In this document: piece by piece, positions 7,101-15,869 of the stretch
How the letters are laid out: every line of letters starts with the position of its first letter
How positions within the stretch are numbered: the first letter of the stretch is position 1
Source of the DNA: Clostridiales bacterium
GTDB lineage: Bacteria; Bacillota; Clostridia; Christensenellales; CAG-138
Direction of reading: 5' to 3'
Assembly: GCA_009783775.1 (NCBI GenBank)
Contig: WRCT01000001.1
Location: forward strand, 1 to 48,567
DNA length: 48,567 nucleotides
Notes under the pieces: model-generated
The model's input: only the letters and a program-made list of their open reading frames with translations
What the model was told of the DNA's origin: nothing
The model's database searches: none
Made by a program: the position numbers and the translations under genes

Positions 7101-10100
7101 TTATACTGGATAATTCTCCATATCGCAAGAGATAAAACTGTGAAGATATTGTGGCAGTTTTTTGAGAATTTCGAGCGCGTTTTGCTCAGCCGTGTGGATC
7201 TCAATGGCGGGCGGGTCCGTGGCGAGCAGGCGCAGGTTTGCGTCGCGCGCAAGGATCGCGAGCAATTTGCCCCCGTCGGGCTGCGCAGACGCGTCATAGG
7301 TGAGCTTGACCAGCCCCGGCCGCACGCGCACCTCAGCCATTCTCGCCCTGCCCGCCAGCGCGCGCACCAGCGCGCCCAGCATAAGCGCCAGCGCGGGGTC
7401 CGGCGGGTCGCCGTAGCGGTCGATGAACTCACAGAGCAGGTCGTCATAACTCTCCTGCCCGTCGATACCCGCGATCCGCTTGTACATGGCCAGCCGCAGC
7501 AGCTCACTGCCGAAGATCTCGCGGGGCAGGTAGGCATCCGTTTCGATGTCGAGCGTGCTTTCCACGGGCGCGATTTCCTCTTCGCCCTTGGCCTCGCGTA
7601 CCGCCTCGCGCATGAGTTTGACATAGTAGTCATAGCCGATATCCGCGATATGCCCGTGCTGTTCCGCGCCTAAAAGGCTGCCCGCGCCGCGGATCTCCAG
7701 GTCGCGCATAGCCAGCGCAAACCCCGCGCCGAACTGCGTGAACTCACGAATGGCCTGCAGGCGTTTGTTGGCCTGCTCAGACAGGACCCGCGCCTCCTGC
7801 ACCGTGAAATACGCGTAACCCAAACGGTCGCCGCGCCCCACGCGCCCGCGCAGCTGATAGAGCTGGGCCAGGCCCATTTTGTCCGCCTCGAGCACGATCA
7901 GCGTGTTCGCGTTGGGGATATCCACCCCGCTTTCGATGATGGTGGAGGTGAGCAGCACGTCCGTCTCGCGGCCCAAAAAACCAAGCATGGCCTTCTCCAG
8001 CTGCCGTTCATGCATTTGCCCGTGCGCCATGTCGATCCGCGCCTCGGGCACAAGTTTTTTGAGGCGCGCGAGGGTCAGCTCCATGCCCTGCACGCGGTTG
8101 GAGACGACAAAGGCCTGGCCGCCTCTGCCCAGCTCCCGTCGCAGGGCGGTGACCAGGAGTGCGTCGTTGTACTCGGTGACAAAGGTCTGCACCGGATAGC
8201 GCTTGGGCGGCGGCGTCTCCATGAGCGAGATGTCTCGAATGCCCGTCATGGACAGGTTGAGCGTGCGCGGAATCGGCGTGGCGGTCAGTGTCAGCACGTC
8301 CACCGTTTCGCGCAGGGCCTTGATCCGCTCCTTGTGGTTCACGCCGAAACGGTGTTCCTCGTCGATGATCAGCAGACCCAGGTCCTTGAAGTGAATGTGT
8401 TTGCCGAGCAGCGCGTGCGTGCCGATGACCAGGTCCAGCGCGCCGGTCTTGAGCTTGCCCGCCACTTCCTCGCGCTCCTTGGGCGAGAGAAAACGCGACA
8501 ACAGGCCAATCCGAATGGGGAAGTCAGAAAAACGTTCGGTCAGCGTGTTGAAATGCTGCTGCGCCAGAATCGTCGTGGGCACGAGGAAAGCCGCCTGCTT
8601 GCTGTCCTGCACCGCCTTGAACACGGCGCGCAGCGCGACTTCGGTCTTGCCGTAACCCACGTCGCCGCAGAGCAAGCGGTCCATGGGGCGCGGGCTTTCC
8701 ATATCCGCCTTGACGTCGATAATCGCCTGCTTTTGGTCGGGCGTCTCCTCGTAGGGGAAACGCGCCTCAAGCTCACGCTGCCAGTCGTTGTCGGAGGAGA
8801 AGGGAAAACTCTGCCGGCCCGCGCGGGCCGCGTAGAGAGCGGACAGGTCCACGGCCAGTTTTTTGGCCGCCCCGCGCGCGCGGTTCACGCGGCTCTGCCA
8901 CTCGCCCCCGCCCAGCTTGGAAAGCTGGGGTTCGACACCCTCTCCCCCGCCGATGTATTTTTGGACGCGGCTCAACTGGTCGGTGGGGATATACAGCTTA
9001 TCCGTGCCGCGATAGGCCAAAAGCAGATAGTCGCGGCTGGCGCCCAAAGCCGTAACCTGCTCGATGCCCACAAAGCGGCCGATACCGTGCGCCTCGTGCA
9101 CGACAAAGTCGCCCGGTGTCAGATCGGCCACGCGCGTCCCGCCCGTTTTTTTGGCGGTCGGTTTGGTGAATTTTTTATAGAAGAGTTCCGCTTGCGTGAG
9201 CACGGTCAGGCGGGTCTCGGGAAAGACAAAACCGCAGGGCAGGTTCTGACCCAGCACCAGAATCTCGCCGCGCACGGGCGGACGGGTCAGCGTCTCGGCC
9301 CAGCCGTGGGGCACATCTTCCATGGCGAACAAGTCGCGGATACGTCCCGCAGCCTCGCCCGCATAGATCACCACGGCGTCGCCATGCGCCTTGCTCCGGT
9401 GCGCCTCATTTGCCAGCGCGGTCAGATCGCCCAGGTGCTGCGGCGCGGCGTGGGCGTCGAAACGCACCTGCGTCGGGTGGGAGAATGCGGGGCTGGCGCG
9501 AAAGAGGGAATAGAGCGCGGCGGCGGTTTTCCCGCCCAGCGCGGGGGCAATATCCGACCCGTCCCCCAGCAGTTCGGCCTGGGCAGGGTGTCCCTCGCCC
9601 CGCTCCAACATGGACGCCACAGTCTCGAGAAAGAGCGTTGCGGCGGTCGCGGCCTCGTCCAGTACGCGCTGCGGCTCGGCGCAGAGCAGGAAGGTCTCGT
9701 CGGGCAGGTAGGAGAACAGGGAATCGGTTTTTGCATACAGCAGTGGCAGCAGCACATCCGCGCCCACGCTGGGAAGGCCCTGCTCCCAGGCCTCGCGCTG
9801 GAAGGCGAAGCCCTCCGCCTCGCCAAGTGCGGCAAGGGCGCGGTCTATGGCCTCTCTTGGCTGCGGGGTTTCAAAAGCGGGCGGCAACAGGACCGCGTCC
9901 GACACCGCCACGGCGCGCTGGGTTTGGGGGTCAAAGCTGCGGATTTGGTCAATCTCGTCCCCGAAGAATTCCAGGCGGACGGGCAGGCTTTCCTGCGGCG
10001 GGAAGATATCCAGAATATCGCCGCGCATGGCGCATTGTCCGCGCCCCTCGACCAGCGCCACGCGCTCGTAACCCGCCGCGATCAATTGGGCCAGCAGGGC

Positions 10101-10568
10101 GCGGGGGTCCTGCGTCTGGCCCAAGCGCGCGCTTTGCTGCATGGCCAGGAACGCGTCCTTGGGCGCCAGCCGTTCGGGCAGAGCAGCCGCGCAGGTGACA
10201 AACAGGGTGGGGATCGAAAGCGCCAGCCGCGACAGGGTCGAGAGCCGCGCGGCCCGACGCTCGGCGGACACGGCCGCCACATGAGTTAAAGGCAGATCGC
10301 GCGGCAGAAAAAGCTGCGCCTCGGGCACATAGGCCAGCAGCTCCTCGTGGATACGGGCCGCCTCGCGCTCGGTGGGGGTGATGTACACCAAAGAGTGGAC
10401 AGTAGGGCGGGGGCTTGCTCCCGCCGTTTCATACAAAGCTGCCAGCACCGGCGCGCGGGCGGGCTCGGGCAGGCCGAATACAGCCGTCGGGCCGCGCTGA
10501 TTGCGCAGCGCGTCCAGCAGCCCGCGATAGGCGGAGTCGGAGGTAATGCCGTGTAATATGGGGTTCAT
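7101..10568 (-). CDS. mfd: Transcription-repair coupling factor Mfd
   Basis: 1155 residues, the usual length. In order: UvrB-like N-terminal module (1-340), RNA-polymerase-interaction domain with GDFVVHEAHGIGRFVGIEQV and DYLLLAYRGTDKLYIP (about 490-550), then the superfamily 2 translocase with Walker A GDVGYGKTEVA, DEEH box, TATPIPRTLNLSM and the RecG-like QLRGRVGR, and a TRCF C-terminal domain. Mfd removes stalled RNA polymerase and recruits UvrA. It overlaps pth by four bases (ATGA). One oddity: codons for about 8-9 residues near residues 48-57 (TAGASPRPTVHS) coincide with a palindromic repeat that is 24/25 identical to an intergenic copy. Confidence 0.97.
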   Translation of the reverse strand: MNPILHGITSDSAYRGLLDALRNQRGPTAVFGLPEPARAPVLAALYETAGASPRPTVHSLVYITPTEREAARIHEELLAYVPEAQLFLPRDLPLTHVAAVSAERRAARLSTLSRLALSIPTLFVTCAAALPERLAPKDAFLAMQQSARLGQTQDPRALLAQLIAAGYERVALVEGRGQCAMRGDILDIFPPQESLPVRLEFFGDEIDQIRSFDPQTQRAVAVSDAVLLPPAFETPQPREAIDRALAALGEAEGFAFQREAWEQGLPSVGADVLLPLLYAKTDSLFSYLPDETFLLCAEPQRVLDEAATAATLFLETVASMLERGEGHPAQAELLGDGSDIAPALGGKTAAALYSLFRASPAFSHPTQVRFDAHAAPQHLGDLTALANEAHRSKAHGDAVVIYAGEAAGRIRDLFAMEDVPHGWAETLTRPPVRGEILVLGQNLPCGFVFPETRLTVLTQAELFYKKFTKPTAKKTGGTRVADLTPGDFVVHEAHGIGRFVGIEQVTALGASRDYLLLAYRGTDKLYIPTDQLSRVQKYIGGGEGVEPQLSKLGGGEWQSRVNRARGAAKKLAVDLSALYAARAGRQSFPFSSDNDWQRELEARFPYEETPDQKQAIIDVKADMESPRPMDRLLCGDVGYGKTEVALRAVFKAVQDSKQAAFLVPTTILAQQHFNTLTERFSDFPIRIGLLSRFLSPKEREEVAGKLKTGALDLVIGTHALLGKHIHFKDLGLLIIDEEHRFGVNHKERIKALRETVDVLTLTATPIPRTLNLSMTGIRDISLMETPPPKRYPVQTFVTEYNDALLVTALRRELGRGGQAFVVSNRVQGMELTLARLKKLVPEARIDMAHGQMHERQLEKAMLGFLGRETDVLLTSTIIESGVDIPNANTLIVLEADKMGLAQLYQLRGRVGRGDRLGYAYFTVQEARVLSEQANKRLQAIREFTQFGAGFALAMRDLEIRGAGSLLGAEQHGHIADIGYDYYVKLMREAVREAKGEEEIAPVESTLDIETDAYLPREIFGSELLRLAMYKRIAGIDGQESYDDLLCEFIDRYGDPPDPALALMLGALVRALAGRARMAEVRVRPGLVKLTYDASAQPDGGKLLAILARDANLRLLATDPPAIEIHTAEQNALEILKKLPQYLHSFISCDMENYPV
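10402..10426. repeat. Palindromic repeat embedded in the mfd coding sequence
   Basis: A 25-base GTAGGGCGGGGG...CCCGCCG palindrome. It differs at one base from the intergenic copy at 46055-46079, and a third relative lies at 39484-39508. It is preceded by AGTGGACAGT, a piece of the GGACAGT heptamer family. Reading stays open, adding about 8-9 residues compared with my recollection of B. subtilis Mfd. Confidence 0.85.
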
Positions 10569-11125
10569 TTGCTGTTGAATTTGGCCTGGGCGGCGTCCAG
10601 CTTGCCCGCGAGAATCAGGGTCACGGCCTCGGCCGCGCGATCATAGGTCGTGGCGAGAATCTTTTGCTCGTCCTTGCCGGGGCGTTTTAAGACATAGTCG
10701 CGCAGCTGCAGGGAGGTATCCTGCCCGACGCCGATGCGCACGCGCGGGAAGTTCTCCGTGCCCAGGTGGGCCAGAATACTGCGCATACCGTTGTGTGAGC
10801 CGCCGGAGCCATGGCCGCGCACGCGCAGCGCGCCCACGGGCAGGGCCACGTCGTCATAGAGCACGATCAGATTTTCCGGCGGAATCTGATAGTAGCGCAG
10901 GGCCTGGCCGACCGCGTCGCCGCTGAGGTTCATATAGGTTTGGGGCTTGAGCAACAGCACCTTTTTTCCGTCGACGGTGCCCTCGCCCGTTAAGGAAGAA
11001 AACTGTTTTTTCTTTATGGAGATACGCGCCAACTCCGCGAGTTTGTCCAACGCCAAAAAACCCGCGTTGTGGCGGGTTTTGCGATAAGAGAGGCCGGGGT
11101 TGCCAAGTCCAACAATGAGATACAT
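10565..11125 (-). CDS. pth: Peptidyl-tRNA hydrolase
   Basis: A 186-residue bacterial Pth. The start MYLIVGLGNPG is the conserved N-terminus. The catalytic His lies in TRHNAGF (near residue 19), the tRNA-contacting Asn in YMNLSGDAV, the Asp in YDDVALP, and GSGGSHNGMRS follows. It releases peptides from prematurely dropped peptidyl-tRNA. No Shine-Dalgarno is visible upstream of the ATG; the leader is the end of MITE copy 2, so expression signals probably come from or lie within that element. It overlaps mfd by ATGA, indicating one transcription unit. Confidence 0.96.
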   Translation of the reverse strand: MYLIVGLGNPGLSYRKTRHNAGFLALDKLAELARISIKKKQFSSLTGEGTVDGKKVLLLKPQTYMNLSGDAVGQALRYYQIPPENLIVLYDDVALPVGALRVRGHGSGGSHNGMRSILAHLGTENFPRVRIGVGQDTSLQLRDYVLKRPGKDEQKILATTYDRAAEAVTLILAGKLDAAQAKFNSK

Positions 11126-11129
11126 TTAT

Positions 11130-11292
11130 AATACTAATCCCCCATTAAAACATTGTATCTTGGCGGCCTTTTTTGCCGCCAGCTTTGTCGCCGTCGTTCA
11201 ACGTAGGCCGCCTGCTACGTATCGCTCCTGCTCCGTGCTGGCGGCAAAAAATCCTCACCAATCTCCTAATGCCTTAATGGGAGACTAGTATT
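11130..11292. repeat. MITE-like palindromic element, copy 2 (inverted)
   Basis: Terminal inverted repeat AATACTA..CCCATTAA / TTAATGGG..TAGTATT with the same core as copy 1, in opposite orientation. The TIR bases differ from copy 1 but stay self-complementary, as expected if pairing is conserved. The right end touches the stop codon of the 11292-11774 gene; the left end is 4 bases from the pth ATG. Confidence 0.88.
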
Positions 11293-11774
11293 CAATGCTC
11301 CATGCGCCGCATTTGGCGGTAGCGTCTGCGCTCCGCCATACGCAAGGCGGTGTCCTCGGGGTTCTCGCCCAGGTAGGTGAGCATATCCTCCACCTGCATG
11401 AGCTTGGAGGCGATTCGGGCGTTGCGGGAAATGGAAATGACATAGATCGCCAGTGCCACCAGCCCGAACAGGAGGGTGACGACGATCATCAGCTCGAAGA
11501 AGGTGGGCGGCCGGTCGCTCATGGTGATACCCGAGATGACGGAGAGCAGGGTATTCGTTTCGGCGTCGGTAACGGATTTTGTCAGCGCCATGGCAAAACC
11601 CATCATCACGCCCCAGAGCAACAAAATGCCGAAGGCGTAGAGGGAGACGCGGTCGCGCCGCTTTTGCCGCGTCTTGTTTTGGCGCGCCAGTTTCTGCCGC
11701 AGCTCAAAACGCTGCTGCTTTAGATACAACTCCCGCTCTTTTTCGTCCAGTTGTTCGTAATGGGCTTTGTTCAA
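11292..11774 (-). CDS. Small membrane protein of unknown function
   Basis: 160 residues, not recognised. A charged, Arg/Gln-rich N-terminal segment (1-42, coiled-coil-prone) is followed by two membrane helices (about 44-65 and 95-115) joined by a short extracellular loop, then a basic cytosolic tail ending in RRRYRQMRRMEH. The start codon is TTG, supported by GGAGG six bases upstream; no in-frame ATG is better placed. It lies upstream of pth-mfd, separated from them by MITE copy 2. Confidence 0.7.
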   Translation of the reverse strand: MNKAHYEQLDEKERELYLKQQRFELRQKLARQNKTRQKRRDRVSLYAFGILLLWGVMMGFAMALTKSVTDAETNTLLSVISGITMSDRPPTFFELMIVVTLLFGLVALAIYVISISRNARIASKLMQVEDMLTYLGENPEDTALRMAERRRYRQMRRMEH

Positions 11775-11810
11775 ACAAATCCTCCGCGGAGATTTTCATT
11801 GGCAGCCAAT

Positions 11811-11839
11811 AGTATATCCCCGCACTTTTTCCAGTATAA
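11811..11839 (-). promoter_or_regulatory. Possible promoter for the 160-residue membrane protein
   Basis: Minus strand TATACT (11816-11811) with TTATAC 17 bases upstream (11839-11834). The -35 is weak; the -10 and distance to the gene are good. Confidence 0.4.
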
Positions 11840-11910
11840 CAGCGCCGCGCGCAAAGGTCAATAACGGTCAGCCCATGAGAGTGGTCAATGTGCGTTGTTT
11901 ATACCCATAC

Positions 11911-12102
11911 GTCATTGCGGACTTGATCCGCAATCTCAGTTAGTATTGGGATTGCGGGTCAAGCCCGCAATGGGAATCGCTGATTAACGCAATTCCCGCG
12001 TAGGGGCGGCTATTAGCCGCCCGCGAAACCGCCTGTTTACGCACGTTATGCGGGCGATTGATAATCGCCCCTACGCGAACGGGTACTTAATCAGCGATTC
12101 CA
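11911..12102. repeat. Nested palindromic repeats
   Basis: This gene-free gap holds a GTCATTGCGG unit (11911-11937), a second inverted one (about 11948-11974), then an outer inverted repeat GGAATCGCTGATTAA (11971-11987 and 12087-12102) enclosing two inverted GTAGGGGCG...CGCCCGC units (11998-12024 and 12051-12077). No gene is seen between 11775 and 12141. Confidence 0.85.
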
Positions 12103-12141
12103 ATGACGAAAACAACGCAATTTGTCCACTCCCTCAGCCCA

Positions 12142-12390
12142 TCACGCGAGAAAAGCGAGCCAGCCCAATATCGTCTGGGCAAACGCGCCGATCAGGCAGG
12201 CGCCGGCCACGGCCAAGATCAGGGTCATCCAAAGCATGGCGCGGCCATAGTTGCGCTTGCTTTTCGTCTGCGCGCCGAACGCCCAAACGAAGAGCATGAT
12301 GATGTTCACAACGGGAATCAGCGTCAGAAAAAACGTGCCAATCCAATTGCCTACGGATACCGCTTTTTCACTTTCATAATATTCAGCCAT
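12142..12390 (-). CDS. Small two-helix membrane protein
   Basis: 82 residues with AGGAGG a few bases before the ATG. Two membrane segments (about 15-36, containing LIPVVNIIMLFVWAFG, and 52-78) are separated by a basic loop with KSKRNYGRA. I know similar short proteins in Clostridia but no function. It lies downstream of the large SH3b protein with a palindromic repeat in the gap. Confidence 0.65.
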   Translation of the reverse strand: MAEYYESEKAVSVGNWIGTFFLTLIPVVNIIMLFVWAFGAQTKSKRNYGRAMLWMTLILAVAGACLIGAFAQTILGWLAFLA

Positions 12391-12429
12391 GATAGTTCCT
12401 CCTGTTTTTTATGTTGCGCTCTCCTTCCG

Positions 12430-12457
12430 TGAGATTGCGGATCAAGTCCGCAATGAC
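12430..12457. repeat. GTCATTGCGG-type palindromic repeat
   Basis: A single unit (GAGATTGCGGATC...CCGCAATGAC) between the small membrane gene and the large secreted protein. It could form a hairpin in the transcript. Confidence 0.75.
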
Positions 12458-12466
12458 GTCAGCGCG

Positions 12467-15400
12467 TTATTGTGGTTTGTCGTCGGTGTAGATGCCCGTT
12501 AAGGCGGACTTGGGCACATAGCCGATTTGGCTGGTCTCCAGCACGCGGACCTTGTACCAGTCGCCCGTTTCGGCAATGATGCCCACGTTTTGCCCGACGG
12601 TCAGCAGGCAGAGGCTCGCGCTGCCGGCGGAGGCCGTAGCGCGCAGGACGGCAAAGTTCGTCTGCACCGCGCCGTAGGCGACAATGCGGTCGCCCGCCAG
12701 GGTGATCAGATTGTGGAACACATAACCCGTCTGGCCCTTGTCCGCGCCCGAAGTTACGGTGACGCGGTACCAATCGCCGATCTTTTCATGGACGTCCAGC
12801 TCGGTCCGCCGCTCCAGGCTGGCCAGGGCGGCGCCTTGGGTCGAGGGCCCGGGGCGCAGGTTGACATAGGACGCGGGAATCGTGGCCGTGGTGGTTAACC
12901 CCTCCGGCCACGGTTTGCCCGTGGGCGCGGGCGCGCCCAGGCCCGTTAAGGCGTCGGCGGGCACAAAGCCCTCCCAGCCCAGGGACAGCACGCGGATTTT
13001 ACAATAGCCGCCCGTGGTGGACAGCACGCCCACCTGCGTGCCCGCGGCAAGACTTAAAGCCGCGCCGTTATGGAGCAGCGCGGGGAAGTTCTGCCCCGCT
13101 CCGCTGCGCACCGTCACCGTGCTTGCCGTGGTGGCAAAGAGCACGACGGGCGTATTCGTCAATGAAATGACGGAGTTTTGCACAAAGCCGGTCAGGCCCG
13201 CGTACGCGCCGGACATACCCTGCACCTTGTGCCAGCCGGCCGGCGTGTTCATTTCCAGCACATAGAGCGGGATATCCCGCCCCATCTTGACGATGAGCGC
13301 GGAGGTGGTCGAGGCCGTGGTGTAGAGATTGGAGGAAGAGCTTGTCGTGACCGCTTGGGCGCGCACGCCTTCCGGCACGGGCACGACCGCCTGGGCGGGT
13401 GCGCTCGGCGCGGTGTCCACGTTGTACAGAAGGTTGATATACTCTTTGAGGATAAAGCCCTCCAGCCCGTTGCTGTACAGGCGGACCTTGTACCAGTCGC
13501 CGCTTTGCGACAGGATCCCGACCAGCTCGTAGCGTGTATTCAGCGTAGCCAGCAGCGTCGCGCTGTGCGCGGCCGTCGCGCGCAGGGGCGCGGGCGCGGG
13601 GTTGATCTCGCCGAAGGCCGCCAGGCGCGTGTTCGTCAGGGTGACGCCGGACGCCAGGCAATAGCCGATGACCGGCGGGGTGGTTTGGGTCTGCACCCTG
13701 TACCAGATCGTGCTGCCCTCCGTCACCTTTTCAAAGACGAAGAGCGCTTGATTGCGGGTCAATGTGCTGAGGATATTGTGCGTCGCGGCGGTGGGAGAGG
13801 TCCCCACCACGAGCGGCGCGCTGCGCAGATAGACCGTCGCGGCGTTCACCGAGCCCAGGGCCGTGGTAAAGTCGGGCGCGGTCTGGACACCGGGCGCGGG
13901 TGTTGCGCCGGGGACGAGCGTGGCGCCGGGGACGGGCGGCGGCGTGGCGCCCGGCAGGTAGGGAGAGACGTCCGCGTCCACGGCGACGAGGGAGGCCGCG
14001 TCAAAGAAAATCTTTTGAACATACCCGACCGTCGCCGCGCTTGACAGCAGACGCACCTTGTACCAGTCGCCGCTTTGGGCCAGGATCCCGACCTTTGTGC
14101 CGGCGGGGATCAACACCAGCTCCGTGCCGGTCGCCGAGGCGGTCGGCATAAGCGGCGCGGCGATTAAAATATCCGACCGGATCGTGCCGTAATAGGTCAG
14201 GCGGTCTGTTCCCATGGTGACGTAGGAGGGGGAATCGGAGATCCAGCCCCGCTCGCCGGTGGTCTTGACCTGCACATAGTACCAGTTGTTGTAGCGCACA
14301 AAGAGATAGACCACCGTGCCCTTGGTCAGCGGTTTGATGATCTTGTGCTGTGTGCCGGGTCCCTCACGCAGATTTAAGATGCTCGCGTTGATGGTGCCCC
14401 AGGCGGTCATGCCGTCCGCGCCCGTAGGTTCCGCCGGAGGCGCGGGCGTGGCCGTCGGCGCGGGGGTCGGCGTGGCCGTCACTGCGGGGATCGGCGTGGG
14501 CGTGGCGGCGCCGGTGCGCGTCACATAGGGGTCCGAAACCCAGCCCTGCTTGCCAGTGGACAGCACGATAACATAGTTCCAGACGCCGGTCTTGCGCGAT
14601 TCATAGATGCCCACCTGGGTATTCTTGGCCAGTTTGGCCATGCTGGTATAGTTGGTGCCGGGCCCCTCGCGGAAGTTTACGTCCGTCGCGTTGATGAAAC
14701 CGTACGCGCTGAAGACCGGCTCCGGCGTGGACGCGGGTGTCGGCGTCGGCGTGGCCGTCGGCGTGGGAGAAGGGGTCATACCCGTAGGCGTCGGCGTGGC
14801 CGTGGGCCTGGGCGTGGCGTTCGGGTCCGGCGTTGCGGGCGGCAGGGTGTCAATATCGACCAAAAAGCGCAGGATAGCCGCCGCGTCCGCCGCGGAGACG
14901 GGGGCCGTGCCTCTTGTCACCTTGGCGTTGACCAGGGGCAGGCCGCCCAAATCACTCAGCTGCACCAGCCAGCGCAGAATCAGCGCGGCGTCCGCCGCCG
15001 TAACCCTTCCGTCGCAGTTGACGTCGCCCAAAAGCGACGGGCTGCCGTCCGGACGGACCGTGGGAAAGGGCGTGGGCGTCGGGGTGGGGGACGGGCTGGG
15101 ACTGGGCGTCGGGCTGGCCGTGGGAACCGGACTGGCCGTCAGGGTCGGGCTGGGGGTCGGGCTGGCCGTGGGGACAGACGTCGGGCCGGGCGTCGAGGGC
15201 GTGCCGGTATAGGAGGCGGTTTTTATGCCGTTCCAGGTTGCGCCGCCGACCGGCCAATGGGCTGCCTGGCTTGAAAGAAAATACAGGGTCAGGTCGGGAC
15301 TGGTGCCGGTAAGCGCAAGGAAACCCAGCGTGGGCGGCCTGCCTTCAAAATAAATCGCGTAAAGATTTTCGCAGTAATAAAACGCATATTCATCAAAGCG

Positions 15401-15727
15401 GATGGTGGTGCTTTGAATGGTTACGACGGACAGATTTGCGCAGCCATTAAACGCCCGATCTCCAATGGTTGTCACAGTGCCGGGAATCGTCACGCCGGTC
15501 AATTCGGGTTTGCCGGAAAACACGTCGTTCCCAATGGCGGTCACAGGGCTGCCGCCGAGTGTAGCGGGTATCGTTACCTGCGCCGCGGTGCCGGTGTATT
15601 TTGTGATGGTAGCCGCGCCGGAGTTTACGACATACTCAAAGTCTCCGCTTGTCGCGGCCAGGGCCAGAGCGGGCAGGATCGCCAAACACATGACAATCGC
15701 CAAAGCCAATGCTAAAATTCGTTTCAT
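12467..15727 (-). CDS. Secreted LRR - dockerin - multi-SH3b cell-surface protein
   Basis: 1086 residues. Signal peptide (1-25), a BspA-like leucine-rich repeat block (about 30-130; TVTTIGDRAFNGCANLS pattern), a TP/SP-rich linker (170-228), a type I dockerin (232-297) with two Ca-loop-like segments (GDVNCDGRVTAADAALILR, then a looser VSAADAAAILRFL), a second linker, and nine SH3b-like repeats (first at 341-405 and 442-505, then to the C-terminus), recognisable by NLREGPG or related and GDWYKVR...GYV. SH3b repeats usually bind peptidoglycan; a dockerin binds a cohesin partner. The first dockerin loop is the better one. ATG at 15727 is preferred over TTG at 15733, because AGGAG is then 10 bases away. 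No cohesin gene is in the window. Confidence 0.88.
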   Translation of the reverse strand: MKRILALALAIVMCLAILPALALAATSGDFEYVVNSGAATITKYTGTAAQVTIPATLGGSPVTAIGNDVFSGKPELTGVTIPGTVTTIGDRAFNGCANLSVVTIQSTTIRFDEYAFYYCENLYAIYFEGRPPTLGFLALTGTSPDLTLYFLSSQAAHWPVGGATWNGIKTASYTGTPSTPGPTSVPTASPTPSPTLTASPVPTASPTPSPSPSPTPTPTPFPTVRPDGSPSLLGDVNCDGRVTAADAALILRWLVQLSDLGGLPLVNAKVTRGTAPVSAADAAAILRFLVDIDTLPPATPDPNATPRPTATPTPTGMTPSPTPTATPTPTPASTPEPVFSAYGFINATDVNFREGPGTNYTSMAKLAKNTQVGIYESRKTGVWNYVIVLSTGKQGWVSDPYVTRTGAATPTPIPAVTATPTPAPTATPAPPAEPTGADGMTAWGTINASILNLREGPGTQHKIIKPLTKGTVVYLFVRYNNWYYVQVKTTGERGWISDSPSYVTMGTDRLTYYGTIRSDILIAAPLMPTASATGTELVLIPAGTKVGILAQSGDWYKVRLLSSAATVGYVQKIFFDAASLVAVDADVSPYLPGATPPPVPGATLVPGATPAPGVQTAPDFTTALGSVNAATVYLRSAPLVVGTSPTAATHNILSTLTRNQALFVFEKVTEGSTIWYRVQTQTTPPVIGYCLASGVTLTNTRLAAFGEINPAPAPLRATAAHSATLLATLNTRYELVGILSQSGDWYKVRLYSNGLEGFILKEYINLLYNVDTAPSAPAQAVVPVPEGVRAQAVTTSSSSNLYTTASTTSALIVKMGRDIPLYVLEMNTPAGWHKVQGMSGAYAGLTGFVQNSVISLTNTPVVLFATTASTVTVRSGAGQNFPALLHNGAALSLAAGTQVGVLSTTGGYCKIRVLSLGWEGFVPADALTGLGAPAPTGKPWPEGLTTTATIPASYVNLRPGPSTQGAALASLERRTELDVHEKIGDWYRVTVTSGADKGQTGYVFHNLITLAGDRIVAYGAVQTNFAVLRATASAGSASLCLLTVGQNVGIIAETGDWYKVRVLETSQIGYVPKSALTGIYTDDKPQ

Positions 15728-15831
15728 TTTCAAAAGTCTCCTAAATTATTTTCAGGTCACTTGGAAAGTATGTATGTTCACAGTATTATGTAATTGTATA
15801 TTTTAATACAAAAGATGGTTGATTGTCAATA

Positions 15832-15860
15832 TTGTCAACAGGATTTGCTTGTGGTAAACT
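15832..15860 (+). promoter_or_regulatory. Promoter of the acyltransferase gene
   Basis: TTGTCA (15832-15837), 17-base spacer, TAAACT (15855-15860). The ATG is at 15870, only 9 bases past the -10 box, and no Shine-Dalgarno is present, so the mRNA is probably leaderless. Confidence 0.6.
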
Positions 15861-15869
15861 GTTTTTAAT

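Noticed and set aside
8010..10289. A 759-codon open frame on the plus strand opposite mfd
   Set aside because: It is antisense to a full-length, motif-complete mfd, has no ribosome site and shows no recognisable domain; long antisense frames are expected in GC-rich DNA.
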